Made by a program: the position numbers and the translations under genes. Shown one piece after another: positions 1 through 8,069 of a DNA stretch of 32,750 nt. Where the stretch lies: positions 1 to 32,750 of the forward strand of contig FR898177.1 in assembly GCA_000437395.1 (NCBI GenBank). Reading direction: 5' to 3'. The notes below the pieces were generated by a model, which was given only the letters and a program-made list of their open reading frames with translations, was not told the DNA's origin and made no database searches. Origin of the DNA: Clostridium sp. CAG:288. Lineage in GTDB: Bacteria; Bacillota_I; Bacilli_A; RFN20; CAG-288. How positions within the stretch are numbered: position 1 is the stretch's first letter; every line of letters begins with the position of its first letter.

Positions 1-23
1 TTTTTAGCCTTCTTTAATTTCAT
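1..23 (-). CDS. Partial CDS, first seven codons only, product unknown
   Basis: The ATG at position 23 opens a minus-strand frame reading M-K-L-K-K-A-K before it leaves the window. An AGGAGGA ribosome site lies 11 bases upstream and a consensus-like promoter precedes it, so this is very probably a real gene start. It is transcribed in the same direction as pnp but after the pnp terminator, so it is a separate unit. The product cannot be named from seven residues. Confidence 0.6.
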
Positions 24-32
24 AAGACTAAT

Positions 33-80
33 ATCCTCCTTTTCGTTTAAATTTTACCCCTCCCCGAACATTCATGTCAA
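33..80 (-). promoter_or_regulatory. Promoter and ribosome binding site of the partial gene at the left edge
   Basis: On the minus strand a perfect -35 box TTGACA (75-80) is followed after 18 bases by TAAAAT (51-56, five of six matches to TATAAT). An AGGAGGA site follows at about 33-39. The spacer holds an unusual G-rich run for such an AT-rich genome. Transcription would start near 44, giving a 5' leader of about 20 bases. Confidence 0.6.
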
Positions 81-213
81 CATATATTAGATTTAATTCA
101 ACAATATTTGATACTTCAGTTCATGAGATTGGAAGTTAATTCTATTAGTTTTATGCAATAAATATCTATTCATATCTCAATTTATTGGATTTTTTTAAAC
201 TTTTCACAACTTT
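81..213. other. Intergenic stretch between pnp terminator and the edge gene
   Basis: About 130 bases of AT-rich sequence. I saw no open frame with a ribosome site, no RNA gene and no strong inverted repeat. It is upstream sequence of the edge gene. Confidence 0.4.
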
Positions 214-247
214 AAAAAAACTAGCCACATTTTGTGCAGCTAGTTTA
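214..247 (-). terminator. Rho-independent terminator of pnp
   Basis: Left arm AAACTAGC (218-225) pairs with GCTAGTTT (239-246), with an inner CACA/TGTG helix. On the minus strand the hairpin is followed by a run of T. It lies just after the pnp stop codon. Confidence 0.85.
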
Positions 248-252
248 TTTTA

Positions 253-2523
253 TTAATTATTTTCTTCTGAAGGAGTTTCAACTTTTTCTTCAGATTTTTC
301 TTCAGATTCTACTTTTTCGTGTCTTTCTTCCTTTTTACGGAAAGGTTTCTTATCACTAAATTTCGATTTATTGAATGATTTTGTTGGTTCTGTCCAACCT
401 TCTGGTTTAGGTAAAAATTCACGGTGAGATAAATCTACTCTACCTTTTTCATCGATGTTAGTAACGATGACCTTTAATGTATCACCAAGTTTAACAACAT
501 CTTCAACCTTTTCAACTCTGTTCCAATCAAGTCTAGAGATATGGCACATACCATCTGTAGAACCAAAGAGGTTAACGAAACAACCATAAGTTTCAATTCT
601 TACAACTTTACCATCGTAAACTTCACCAACTTTAGCAACCTTAACAATACTTTCAATCATTCCTTTTGCTTTGTTGATCATTTCACGATCTGTATGATAG
701 ATAATAACTCTTCCATCATCGTTAATATCAATTGAACAATTATCGCATTTTGCAATGATATCATTAATAACTTTACCTTGTGAGCCAATAATTTCTCTAA
801 TCTTATCAACAGGAACTTGGAATCTATCCATCTTCAAAGCATACTTAGAGACATCTTCACGTGGGCCAGGAATTGCTTTTAACATAACATCTAAGATTGT
901 AGCTCTAGCCTTATGTGCTTTAGCGAGGGCTTCTGCAAGAATTTCTCTTGTAATACCTTTAATCTTAATATCCATTTGTAAAGCGGTAATACCTGTTGGA
1001 GTACCTGCAACTTTAAAGTCCATATCACCAAGGTGGTCTTCCATACCTTGAATATCAGTTAAAATTGTATATGGGTGTTTGCCATCTAATGGTCCAGAAG
1101 TAATAAGACCCATAGCAATACCAGAAACTGGAGCTTTGATTGGGACACCTGCAGCCATTAAAGCCATACAAGAAGCACAGATAGAAGCTTGAGATGATGA
1201 ACCGTTAGATTCAACGACATCAGCAACTAATCTAATTGTATATGGGAATGTTTCTTCATCTGGAATGACGTAGCTTAATGCTCTTTCACCTAAAGCACCA
1301 TGACCAATTTCACGTCTTCCTGGTGTACCCATTCTACCTGTTTCGCCAACAGCAAATGGTGGGAAGTTATAGTGATGCATGAATCTCTTTGACTCTTCAT
1401 CAGTGAGGTTATCAATGATTTGAGAATCAGAAAGAGGTCCAAGTGTACATGTAGAAATAACTTGTGTTTGTCCTCTTGTGAACATTGCAGAACCATGAGG
1501 TCTTGGTAATAAGTCAACTTGAGCATCAAGTGGTCTGATTTCATCAAGTTCACGGCCATCTGGACGAACTTTGTCAACTGTAATAAGTCTTCTAACTTCA
1601 TCTCTGACGACATTTTCAAGAATTTCTTTGACTTGTTTAAGGACAAATGCCTTTTCTTTTTCGTTCTTATAATCTTCTTTAGCGTCGTAGCTAGCAACTA
1701 CTTCATTTTCAATATCATCGATTGTATTTTGTCTTTCAAGCTTATCAAAAATCGAAACAGCCGCAACTAATCTATCCTTAGCTTGAGCTTCAACTTCAGC
1801 TTGTAAAACAGCATCAATTGTATAAAGTGGAATTTCTCTTTTTACTTTACCAACTGCAGCAATAATTTCTTTTTGGAAAGCACATAACTTTTTAATTGCT
1901 TCATGACCAAACATGATAGCTTCAAGCATATCTTCTTCGCTAACTTCTGCAGCGCCTGCTTCAACCATGTTGATAGCAATTTCTGTACCAGCAACAGCAA
2001 GATTAATATCGCTTTTTGCTTTTTCTTCAACGGTTGGATCAATTACAAACTTTCCATCTATTCTACCAACATAGACACCTGCAATAGGACCATCAAATGG
2101 AATATCTGAAATACCCAAAGCTAATGAGCTACCAAACATAGAAGCCATTTCTGGAGTTGCATCTTGATCAACTGACATAACTGTATTAACAACTTGTACT
2201 TCATTTCTAAAGCCTTCTGGGAACATAGGTCTAATTGGTCTATCAATAAGACGAGCTGTCAATGTTGCGTGTTCTCCTGGACGACCTTCTCTTCTTAGGA
2301 AGCTGCCTGGGATTTTACCAACAGCATATTGTTTTTCTTCATAACCAACTGTTAATGGGAAGAAATCTGTTCCTTCTTTTGGCTCTTTTTGTGCGCAAGC
2401 AGTAGAAAGAATAACTGTATCGTTAAATCTTACTAAAACTGCACCATCGGCTTGTTTTGCAATTTCGCCGACTTCAACTTTTAAACTCTTTCCGGCGAAT
2501 TCTAATTCGAATACTCTTTTCAT
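253..2523 (-). CDS. pnp: Polyribonucleotide nucleotidyltransferase (PNPase)
   Basis: PNPase degrades RNA 3' to 5' by phosphorolysis in the cytoplasm and acts in mRNA turnover. The 756-residue protein has the full layout: first RNase PH domain (about 1-220), helical linker, second RNase PH domain (about 310-540) with the conserved FAVGETGRMGTPGRREIGHG stretch, a KH domain with the IIGSQGKVI loop (about 570-620) and an S1 domain (about 625-695) with GCFVNLFGSTDGMCHIS. It ends in a charged Lys/Glu tail of about 50 residues, which explains a length above the usual 700. The start follows AAAGGAAAAACG. It stands alone between two terminators, so it is probably monocistronic. I found no rpsO upstream. 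Confidence 0.97.
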   Translation of the reverse strand: MKRVFELEFAGKSLKVEVGEIAKQADGAVLVRFNDTVILSTACAQKEPKEGTDFFPLTVGYEEKQYAVGKIPGSFLRREGRPGEHATLTARLIDRPIRPMFPEGFRNEVQVVNTVMSVDQDATPEMASMFGSSLALGISDIPFDGPIAGVYVGRIDGKFVIDPTVEEKAKSDINLAVAGTEIAINMVEAGAAEVSEEDMLEAIMFGHEAIKKLCAFQKEIIAAVGKVKREIPLYTIDAVLQAEVEAQAKDRLVAAVSIFDKLERQNTIDDIENEVVASYDAKEDYKNEKEKAFVLKQVKEILENVVRDEVRRLITVDKVRPDGRELDEIRPLDAQVDLLPRPHGSAMFTRGQTQVISTCTLGPLSDSQIIDNLTDEESKRFMHHYNFPPFAVGETGRMGTPGRREIGHGALGERALSYVIPDEETFPYTIRLVADVVESNGSSSQASICASCMALMAAGVPIKAPVSGIAMGLITSGPLDGKHPYTILTDIQGMEDHLGDMDFKVAGTPTGITALQMDIKIKGITREILAEALAKAHKARATILDVMLKAIPGPREDVSKYALKMDRFQVPVDKIREIIGSQGKVINDIIAKCDNCSIDINDDGRVIIYHTDREMINKAKGMIESIVKVAKVGEVYDGKVVRIETYGCFVNLFGSTDGMCHISRLDWNRVEKVEDVVKLGDTLKVIVTNIDEKGRVDLSHREFLPKPEGWTEPTKSFNKSKFSDKKPFRKKEERHEKVESEEKSEEKVETPSEENN

Positions 2524-2615
2524 TCGTTTTTCCTTTCATTCAATTTAAACATTAGTAGTTTATCACACCATCACTATCTTTTCACTAATAATAATTTAAA
2601 AGTTTTTTTACAAAT

Positions 2616-2643
2616 CAAAAAAGTGCTTGAGCAAGCACTTTTA
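2616..2643 (-). terminator. Terminator of the membrane-protein gene at 2666-3322
   Basis: A perfect 10-bp stem, AAAAGTGCTT and AAGCACTTTT, with a four-base loop GAGC, lies about 2618-2641. On the minus strand it is followed by a T run. It separates the upstream gene from pnp. Its AT flanks on both sides could allow function in either direction, but only minus-strand genes read into it. Confidence 0.85.
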
Positions 2644-2665
2644 TATTGTGTATTAAGAAATATTT

Positions 2666-3322
2666 TTATTTTTTCTCAATAGAGATAATATCTTTAATTT
2701 TCATATCAAATAAATTTTGAAAATCTGATTGTATCTTGTTAAAGCCTTTATTTCTAAATTCAATTATCTTATAGAATATTTTTGCTTCGTCATTTTCAAA
2801 TATGACAGGAATTAAAAATTCGATGTTTGAAAAACTTTTTATCTTTGGGGAATACTCTTCATATTCTTTTGAATTCTTAAAAAATATATATACTCTTTTT
2901 TTAATTCTATCCATATTAAATTTAATTTTATTTATATCGCTTATTGATAAAGTATTAGGATTAAAAATCATGGCATAAACTTCATTTTTATTATCTAATC
3001 CTAATCCGTTATAAACATCAATTTCAAAGTTTTTATTTTTTTCAAATTTATTTTTATCCAACAAAATATCATCTATTTGTCTTTCAGCTTTAAAAATAGC
3101 AAAAATGCATTTAAAGTTCATTACAACACCTAATCTATTTATACATTTAATTGCATAATAACAAGCAGGAAATAATAATAACAAGCTTATTCCAGAAATA
3201 ACTATTGTTGAAATACTTCCAATCAATATTCCTATAAGTGATAAAACGAAAAATGAAATAGTTAAAACAAAGTAAATTTTAATGTCTTTAACTAACTTTT
3301 TTGATTTATTTATAAAATCCAT
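2666..3322 (-). CDS. Unknown two-helix membrane protein
   Basis: I do not recognise this 218-residue protein. Residues about 18-40 and 42-62 are strongly hydrophobic and read as two adjacent membrane helices after a short basic N-terminus. The remaining ~150 residues are a soluble, Lys/Ile/Asn-rich region that probably faces the cytoplasm; it has alternating beta-like and helical stretches (for example the segments near residues 140-165 and 170-185). A GGGGAG ribosome site six bases before the ATG supports the start. The gene is divergent from the barnase-like lipoprotein across about 75 bases and has its own terminator. A functional link to the RNase is possible but unproven. It does not look like barstar, which is a soluble protein of about 90 residues. 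Confidence 0.7.
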   Translation of the reverse strand: MDFINKSKKLVKDIKIYFVLTISFFVLSLIGILIGSISTIVISGISLLLLFPACYYAIKCINRLGVVMNFKCIFAIFKAERQIDDILLDKNKFEKNKNFEIDVYNGLGLDNKNEVYAMIFNPNTLSISDINKIKFNMDRIKKRVYIFFKNSKEYEEYSPKIKSFSNIEFLIPVIFENDEAKIFYKIIEFRNKGFNKIQSDFQNLFDMKIKDIISIEKK

Positions 3323-3352
3323 AACAATCTCCCCAAAAAAGTAACAAATAAA

Positions 3353-3381
3353 TTGCTTTTTTTATTTTCTTACTATATTTT
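3353..3381 (+). promoter_or_regulatory. Possible promoter of the barnase-like lipoprotein gene
   Basis: TTGCTT (3353-3358) and TATTTT (3376-3381) are 17 bases apart, ahead of an AGAGGTGTTTT ribosome site and the ATG at 3398. The surrounding T-rich sequence offers alternatives, so the exact boxes are uncertain. Confidence 0.3.
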
Positions 3382-3397
3382 ATTATAGAGGTGTTTT

Positions 3398-3970
3398 ATG
3401 AAAAAAGTAAGTATTTTATTAATTTTACCTTTGTTTAGTCTAATTTTAGTCGGTTGTTCTGCTTCAAATATAAGTAGCAGTCCTATTGATTCATCAAATA
3501 TATCGTACGTTTCAAGTACAATAAATAGTCAACAAACAAACTCAACAGAAATTAGCAGTACTTCTTCATCAGAAGATAGTGCTTCTTCATCGACTTATGT
3601 AGACATTTATGAAGAACGTCGAATAAGTTTTGGAATACCAGAAAACTACGTTGAGAAAAGCGGTTGGTACTCCGAGCATGACAAAGTAGCAGCTTATATT
3701 GCTATTTACCATACTACACCTGAAAACTATGTTGAAAAAATGACAAAACCAGGACAATGCTATTTAGCTGGCGTTCACCATAATCGCGAAAAACACTTAC
3801 CAACATACCTTACTTATACTGAAATATATGTTGATACAACTTATGGTCATGCCCCAGGAAGAAATAGAATAGTATTTTCTAACAATTACAGAATTTTCTT
3901 TACTAATAACCATTACGAAAGTTTCACTGAATACATAGGTTATAATAACTACACATCTAATTATCAATAA
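3398..3970 (+). CDS. Surface lipoprotein with a barnase-like (microbial N1/T1 family) ribonuclease domain
   Basis: The 190-residue product has a signal peptide ending in the lipobox L-V-G-C20, a Ser/Thr-rich linker (about 21-66) and a C-terminal domain that aligns by eye with barnase. D95-K117 matches the barnase stretch around GVADYLQTYH and PDNYITK; N129-R-E-K-H-L-P135 matches NREGKLP; Y140-T-E142 matches WREAD; N156-R157-I-V matches DRIL; N171-H172-Y173 and F176-T177 match DHYQTFT. So K114, E142, R157 and H172 would be the equivalents of barnase Lys27, Glu73, Arg87 and His102. No clear equivalent of Arg83 is seen (A152/P153 there). Known family role: guanyl-preferring cleavage of single-stranded RNA. 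Outside-cell location is inferred from the lipobox. The region between the PENYVEK motif and NRE is shorter than in barnase. No barstar gene lies beside it. Ribosome site AGAGG. The 3' end is four bases from the convergent exoA stop. Confidence 0.8.
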   Translation: MKKVSILLILPLFSLILVGCSASNISSSPIDSSNISYVSSTINSQQTNSTEISSTSSSEDSASSSTYVDIYEERRISFGIPENYVEKSGWYSEHDKVAAYIAIYHTTPENYVEKMTKPGQCYLAGVHHNREKHLPTYLTYTEIYVDTTYGHAPGRNRIVFSNNYRIFFTNNHYESFTEYIGYNNYTSNYQ

Positions 3971-3974
3971 TAAT

Positions 3975-4733
3975 TTAAAGTTTTATATCTAATTCTATAG
4001 GGCAATGATCCGAACCATATATATCGTTTAATATCTCAGCTCTTATCACTTGTGGTAAGAGTCTTTTTGATACGACAAAATAGTCAATTCTCCAACCTGC
4101 ATTTGTCGCTCTAGCATTTCTTATATAACTCCACCAAGAATATTTAATTTCATTAGGGTGAAGCTCTCTGAATGTATCGATAAAACCAGAATCTAATAAT
4201 TTGCTAAAGCAATTTCTCTCTTCAATTGTATATCCTGCTGACATTTCGTTATTTTTAGGATGTTTCAAATCAATTGGTTCATGAGCAACATTTAAATCGC
4301 CACAAAGTATAACTGGTTTTAAGGTATCAAGTTTAATTAAATATTCTCTTAATTTGTTTTCAAAAATTTGTCTATATTCTAATCTTTTCAATCCATCTTG
4401 AGAGTTAGGTGAATAAGAAGTAACAAAATAAAATTTATCAAATTCTAAAGTTATTACTCTACCCTCATCATCATATTCGCCACTTTCTAAGCCATAATGA
4501 ATAGAAATAGGTTTTATTTTAGTTAAAACAGCTGTTCCTGAGTATCCTTTTTTTGTTTTTGATATCGTCCAATACGCTTCATATCCATCAGGTTTAAAAG
4601 GAAAATTTTTATCATCAGATAACTTTGTTTCTTGTATTCCTATTATATCTGGATTCATTCTAGCAAAGTCTTCTTTAAAAGACTTATTTAATATTGCACG
4701 TAAACTATTAACATTAAACGAAATTAGTTTCAT
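3975..4733 (-). CDS. exoA: Exodeoxyribonuclease III (AP endonuclease, ExoA/Xth family)
   Basis: This metal-dependent enzyme cuts DNA 5' of abasic sites and removes 3' blocks in base-excision repair. The 252-residue length is typical. Catalytic signatures of the EEP fold are all visible: N8 in SFNVNSLR, E35 in IGIQETKL, Y107 in TSYSPNSQ, D146 and N148 in CGDLNVAHEPIDL, and the terminal D242-H243 in GSDHCPIEL. The stretch W214-R-I-D-Y-F is also typical. The ATG is preceded by a GAGG motif at a rather long spacing of about 12 bases. It has its own putative promoter and lies just after the ftsZ terminator, so it is probably a single-gene unit. Confidence 0.95.
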   Translation of the reverse strand: MKLISFNVNSLRAILNKSFKEDFARMNPDIIGIQETKLSDDKNFPFKPDGYEAYWTISKTKKGYSGTAVLTKIKPISIHYGLESGEYDDEGRVITLEFDKFYFVTSYSPNSQDGLKRLEYRQIFENKLREYLIKLDTLKPVILCGDLNVAHEPIDLKHPKNNEMSAGYTIEERNCFSKLLDSGFIDTFRELHPNEIKYSWWSYIRNARATNAGWRIDYFVVSKRLLPQVIRAEILNDIYGSDHCPIELDIKL

Positions 4734-4754
4734 AAATAATTAAACCTCAAATTT

Positions 4755-4783
4755 AATATATATTACACATTTAAATAACACAA
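4755..4783 (-). promoter_or_regulatory. Probable promoter of exoA
   Basis: On the minus strand TTGTGT (4778-4783) and TATATT (4755-4760, five of six matches) are separated by 17 bases, with a TG upstream of the -10 region. It fits in the short gap between the ftsZ terminator and exoA. Confidence 0.4.
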
Positions 4784-4794
4784 ATAAAACGCTT

Positions 4795-4827
4795 AAAAAA
4801 GCTCTAAGAACTTTATTTCCTAGAGCT
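4795..4827 (-). terminator. Terminator of the divIB-ftsA-ftsZ operon
   Basis: AGCTCTA (4800-4806) pairs with TAGAGCT (4821-4827), extended by further pairs past one mismatch. On the minus strand the hairpin runs into six T. It follows the ftsZ stop directly. Confidence 0.8.
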
Positions 4828-4834
4828 AATAAAA

Positions 4835-5971
4835 TTATTTATTATCTTTTAAACCTTGTAAGAAGTTTGGAAGAATATCTTCGTCAGGATTTTTAACTTG
4901 TTTGGACTCTTCTGGGTTTTGGCCATTAGAATTCTCTTGAGTTTCGCCATCGTTATTAGTTGTTTGAGTTTGTTTAGTGCGTGAAACAAACATATTTGTT
5001 GGTTGGCTATAATCGTATTCTTCATCAAATTCAGTAGCAATAACAGAAATTAACATTTGATCGTTAAGTTCTGGATTTTGTTGAACACCGAAAATAATAT
5101 TAACGTTATTTCCAGCAGCCTCGGTAATATAGTTAACAGCTTCTTGAGCTTCATCAAGAGTAACAGACTTACCACCTGTAATATTTATAATTGCAGAGTG
5201 AGCCCCCTTAACAGAGGCTTCTAATAGTGGTGAAGCAATAGCTGAAGAAGAAGCTTCTTCGGCTTTATGTTCGCCAGACCCCATACCAAAGCCAATAAGA
5301 GCAACACCTTTATCTTTAAGTGTAGATCTTACATCGGCAAAATCGAGGTTAATTAAACCTGGTAATAAAATCAAATCTGTAATAGTTTTAACAGATTGAG
5401 CTAAAACTTTATCAGATTCATTAAAAGCTTCTGAAATAGGTCTAGAACCGTTCATAAACATAAGTTTATCATTTGAAACAATAATAATTGAGTCAACTGC
5501 ACTCTTAAGTTCTGTAATACCTTCAACAGCTTTGACTTTTCTAGAATTACCTTCAAATGTGAATGGTCTAGTAACAATAGCGACTGTCAATGCACCAGCG
5601 TCTTTAGCAAGTTTAGCAACAACTGGAGCAGCACCTGTACCTGTACCACCGCCCATACCAGCAGCGATAAAAACCATATTAGCGCCTTCAATTACTCTCT
5701 TAATATCATCAACTGAATCTAATGCAGCTTCTCTACCAACTTGAGGATCACCGCCTGCGCCTAATCCTCTTGTTGTTTGTCTTCCTAAAACCAATCTATT
5801 TTCAGCCTTAGAAGTAGCTAAAGCTTGAGCATCTGTATTAAAAACCCAGAATTCAATATTAGCTATTTTTTCTTCCAACATTTGGTTAACAGCATTACTG
5901 CCTGCTCCACCAACACCGATTACGACAATTTTTGCATAACTTTCAAATGCATCAAGTTCAAAATCATCCAT
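4835..5971 (-). CDS. ftsZ: Cell division protein FtsZ
   Basis: FtsZ is the tubulin-like GTPase that forms the Z-ring at mid-cell. The 378-residue protein shows GVGGAGSNAV near residue 20, the signature loop GGGTGTG at 107-113, and NLDFADVRS as the T7 synergy loop. A Gln/Asn/Glu-rich linker (about 325-360) leads to a clear C-terminal peptide D-E-D-I-L-P-N-F-L close to the end, the usual docking site for FtsA and SepF. An AAAGGAG site lies in the 12-base gap to ftsA, so it is co-translated with ftsA as the last gene of the cluster and followed by a terminator. Confidence 0.98.
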   Translation of the reverse strand: MDDFELDAFESYAKIVVIGVGGAGSNAVNQMLEEKIANIEFWVFNTDAQALATSKAENRLVLGRQTTRGLGAGGDPQVGREAALDSVDDIKRVIEGANMVFIAAGMGGGTGTGAAPVVAKLAKDAGALTVAIVTRPFTFEGNSRKVKAVEGITELKSAVDSIIIVSNDKLMFMNGSRPISEAFNESDKVLAQSVKTITDLILLPGLINLDFADVRSTLKDKGVALIGFGMGSGEHKAEEASSSAIASPLLEASVKGAHSAIINITGGKSVTLDEAQEAVNYITEAAGNNVNIIFGVQQNPELNDQMLISVIATEFDEEYDYSQPTNMFVSRTKQTQTTNNDGETQENSNGQNPEESKQVKNPDEDILPNFLQGLKDNK

Positions 5972-5983
5972 AGTATTCTCCTT

Positions 5984-7180
5984 TTATAATGATTCATCGT
6001 CATCACCTTGCTTGTTATTCTTAGGAATAGCAATTCGTGTCAAAGTGAAATTTGAATTTTTTGTTTGATAATTCTTAGGTGGATTAAGAGAAATATACTT
6101 AATCATACCTAATAAGTTTGTATACGACTTATTTCTAGCACCATAGTTATCTGGTGTGAAGACCATAACGTTCACGTGGAAGGTCTCAGCTAAGAAATCA
6201 TCTAATCCATATAAATTAGCAACTCCACCAGAAACGATAAATACAGATGTTTCGTATAAATCATATTCGCCTATCGCAACGTTAATTTGGCTAACTAAAG
6301 TGTTCAAAGCTCTTTTTATTGTACTAGACAATTGTTCAATTGTAAAACCATCTTCGGTTTTAAATGAAAAACTTGGATTTTTTGATAATCCGTATACTTC
6401 TATATAGTGGAAAGCTTTTTCATAACTTATATTAAATTCTTTAGCTACAACTTTAATGATATCTGTTCCGCCGAAGGACACTGCTCTTCCGTTTAAAACT
6501 CTATTTTCTTTTATTGATGAAATTGTTGTGCTTTTAGCTCCAATATCTATAAGAACATATTTTGCTGGGATTTCTTGATACAATTCAATTAGTTTAACAG
6601 TAGCATATGGTGCAATTAAAAAATTGATGATTCTTAAGCCAGCCTTTTCGACAGCTTCTTTATATGATTGATAAATATCATCATCAATTATGTGGCAATC
6701 AACGCTTATAGTTAAAGTGTTTGAAACAGCATCTTTTGGTAATATACGATATGTTTGTCCGTCATCTAAAGCATATTTAAACGGGAGAATTGAAACAATT
6801 CTCTTATTTTGAATTTCGGACATGACAACCTTTTTTATCTTTGTTGTAACGTTGACAATGTCTCCTTGTGAAATAATCGAATCAGCACTCATTGTTGTAG
6901 TGTTATCAGATTTAGATATTACATCCAATTCGATAGGTGGCAAACATAATGAAACATCAGTTATTTTTTGCCCTAACTGACTTTCAGCTGAATTAACTAC
7001 TTCTTTAATTGACATAGAAATACTATCTATATCATCTATAAAGCCATTAGAAAGTGAAGCTTCTGTCGATTGAAGTGCGTGTAAAACGTAGACTTTTCCT
7101 TCATAATAATAACCGACTAATAACTTTACACCGCCATTAGATATTTCTATTGCTGAATATATATTGTTATTACTGCTCAT
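5984..7180 (-). CDS. ftsA: Cell division protein FtsA
   Basis: FtsA is the actin-like ATPase that binds the FtsZ C-terminal peptide and tethers the ring to the membrane. The 398-residue protein has the N-terminal AIEISNGGVKLLVG phosphate loop, the inserted 1C domain (about 80-175), YVLIDIGAKSTTIS (about 208-220) as the second phosphate motif and VFIVSGGVANLYGL (about 320-333) as the adenosine motif. It ends in an acidic GDDDESL tail and I cannot see the amphipathic membrane-targeting helix expected at the C-terminus. The start codon overlaps the divIB stop by one base (TAATG), which indicates translational coupling. Confidence 0.93.
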   Translation of the reverse strand: MSSNNNIYSAIEISNGGVKLLVGYYYEGKVYVLHALQSTEASLSNGFIDDIDSISMSIKEVVNSAESQLGQKITDVSLCLPPIELDVISKSDNTTTMSADSIISQGDIVNVTTKIKKVVMSEIQNKRIVSILPFKYALDDGQTYRILPKDAVSNTLTISVDCHIIDDDIYQSYKEAVEKAGLRIINFLIAPYATVKLIELYQEIPAKYVLIDIGAKSTTISSIKENRVLNGRAVSFGGTDIIKVVAKEFNISYEKAFHYIEVYGLSKNPSFSFKTEDGFTIEQLSSTIKRALNTLVSQINVAIGEYDLYETSVFIVSGGVANLYGLDDFLAETFHVNVMVFTPDNYGARNKSYTNLLGMIKYISLNPPKNYQTKNSNFTLTRIAIPKNNKQGDDDESL

Positions 7181-8052
7181 TATGACTCCTCCTTATTAGT
7201 GATAAAATAGAAACTATCGTTTCCATCATTGCTAGCATATTTAACTCTAACGCAACTTCTATCTTGACCATTTATAGATATAGTTTGTAAATAATCATTG
7301 TAGTCTTTTTTATTTTGACCTAAGCCTTGAAATGAAGATTCAGCCGCATCTACAGCAGTCTGAAGTCTAGCTTTTGTTATAGCTTTATTAACGTGATCAA
7401 CTCTACATTCGAAAGAATAATAAAAATCAAAATTTGTACTTTTAACAAAGAATCTATAAGCTAATGGTGAACCATTTATCGATGAAAAGCTATCGATATA
7501 AGTTTTTATTTCAGAATCAGCAGTTATAAAAGGAGCAAAAAAAGTCTTATAATCCTTAGCTTGTAAACCATCAGGATAAAACTCCATCAATCCATCTTTA
7601 GTATTGTTTACAATCGGTGTAAAAATACCATCATCGATTTGCTTATCATCTAAACTTTGACCATCTGTAAAATATAACTTGTCATTTAAGTAGCAAAGTG
7701 GTTCTATTTCCTCGATTGTTATTTTTAAACTAAATGGAGTAGCGACTATTTTAGCGTTTTGAATTAGTGGATAACTATTTAAAAGCTTTTCATTTTTGCT
7801 TGCTTTAGATCCTCCATATGTTAAAAGTAAATCCTTGCCATCGTTATGCATTATTGAATTTATATTTTCTTTTGTTAAATACTTGTTTCCTTTAACATAA
7901 ATTTTTTTTGATTTACTTATTGGTGTAGCAAAATAAGCGATAACAGAAGAGATTAATAAAACACCGACAATTGTGCACACAAAAGATTTAATCACATCGT
8001 GATTACGTTTTTTCTTTAATCTTACTCTAAATTCTGCTTCTTCTTTAGTCAT
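7180..8052 (-). CDS. divIB: Cell division protein DivIB/FtsQ
   Basis: DivIB/FtsQ is a single-pass divisome protein that joins the FtsL-DivIC and FtsW-PBP modules. The 290-residue product has a basic cytoplasmic tail (about 1-22), one membrane helix (about 24-45), then a POTRA domain beginning at KKIYVKGNKYLTKENI (about 50-65), with the typical P-L-I-Q-N-A-K-I strand and IEEIEPLCYLN. A beta domain follows. An AGGG site stands before the ATG. It is the first gene after the promoter at 8070-8098 and sits just upstream of ftsA, the usual place in Bacillota. Confidence 0.9.
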   Translation of the reverse strand: MTKEEAEFRVRLKKKRNHDVIKSFVCTIVGVLLISSVIAYFATPISKSKKIYVKGNKYLTKENINSIMHNDGKDLLLTYGGSKASKNEKLLNSYPLIQNAKIVATPFSLKITIEEIEPLCYLNDKLYFTDGQSLDDKQIDDGIFTPIVNNTKDGLMEFYPDGLQAKDYKTFFAPFITADSEIKTYIDSFSSINGSPLAYRFFVKSTNFDFYYSFECRVDHVNKAITKARLQTAVDAAESSFQGLGQNKKDYNDYLQTISINGQDRSCVRVKYASNDGNDSFYFITNKEES

Positions 8053-8069
8053 AAATTACCCTAAGTTAA

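Noticed and set aside
541..1051. Plus-strand frames opposite pnp
   Set aside because: Antisense shadows of conserved PNPase sequence; no start signals or family resemblance.
1290..1697. Minus-strand 135-codon frame inside pnp
   Set aside because: Out-of-frame shadow of pnp without a ribosome site; pnp itself is unbroken there.
2666..3322. Barstar-like immunity protein for the RNase
   Set aside because: The product has two membrane helices and 218 residues, unlike soluble ~90-residue barstar, and no barstar motif is visible. Only kept as a speculative partner.
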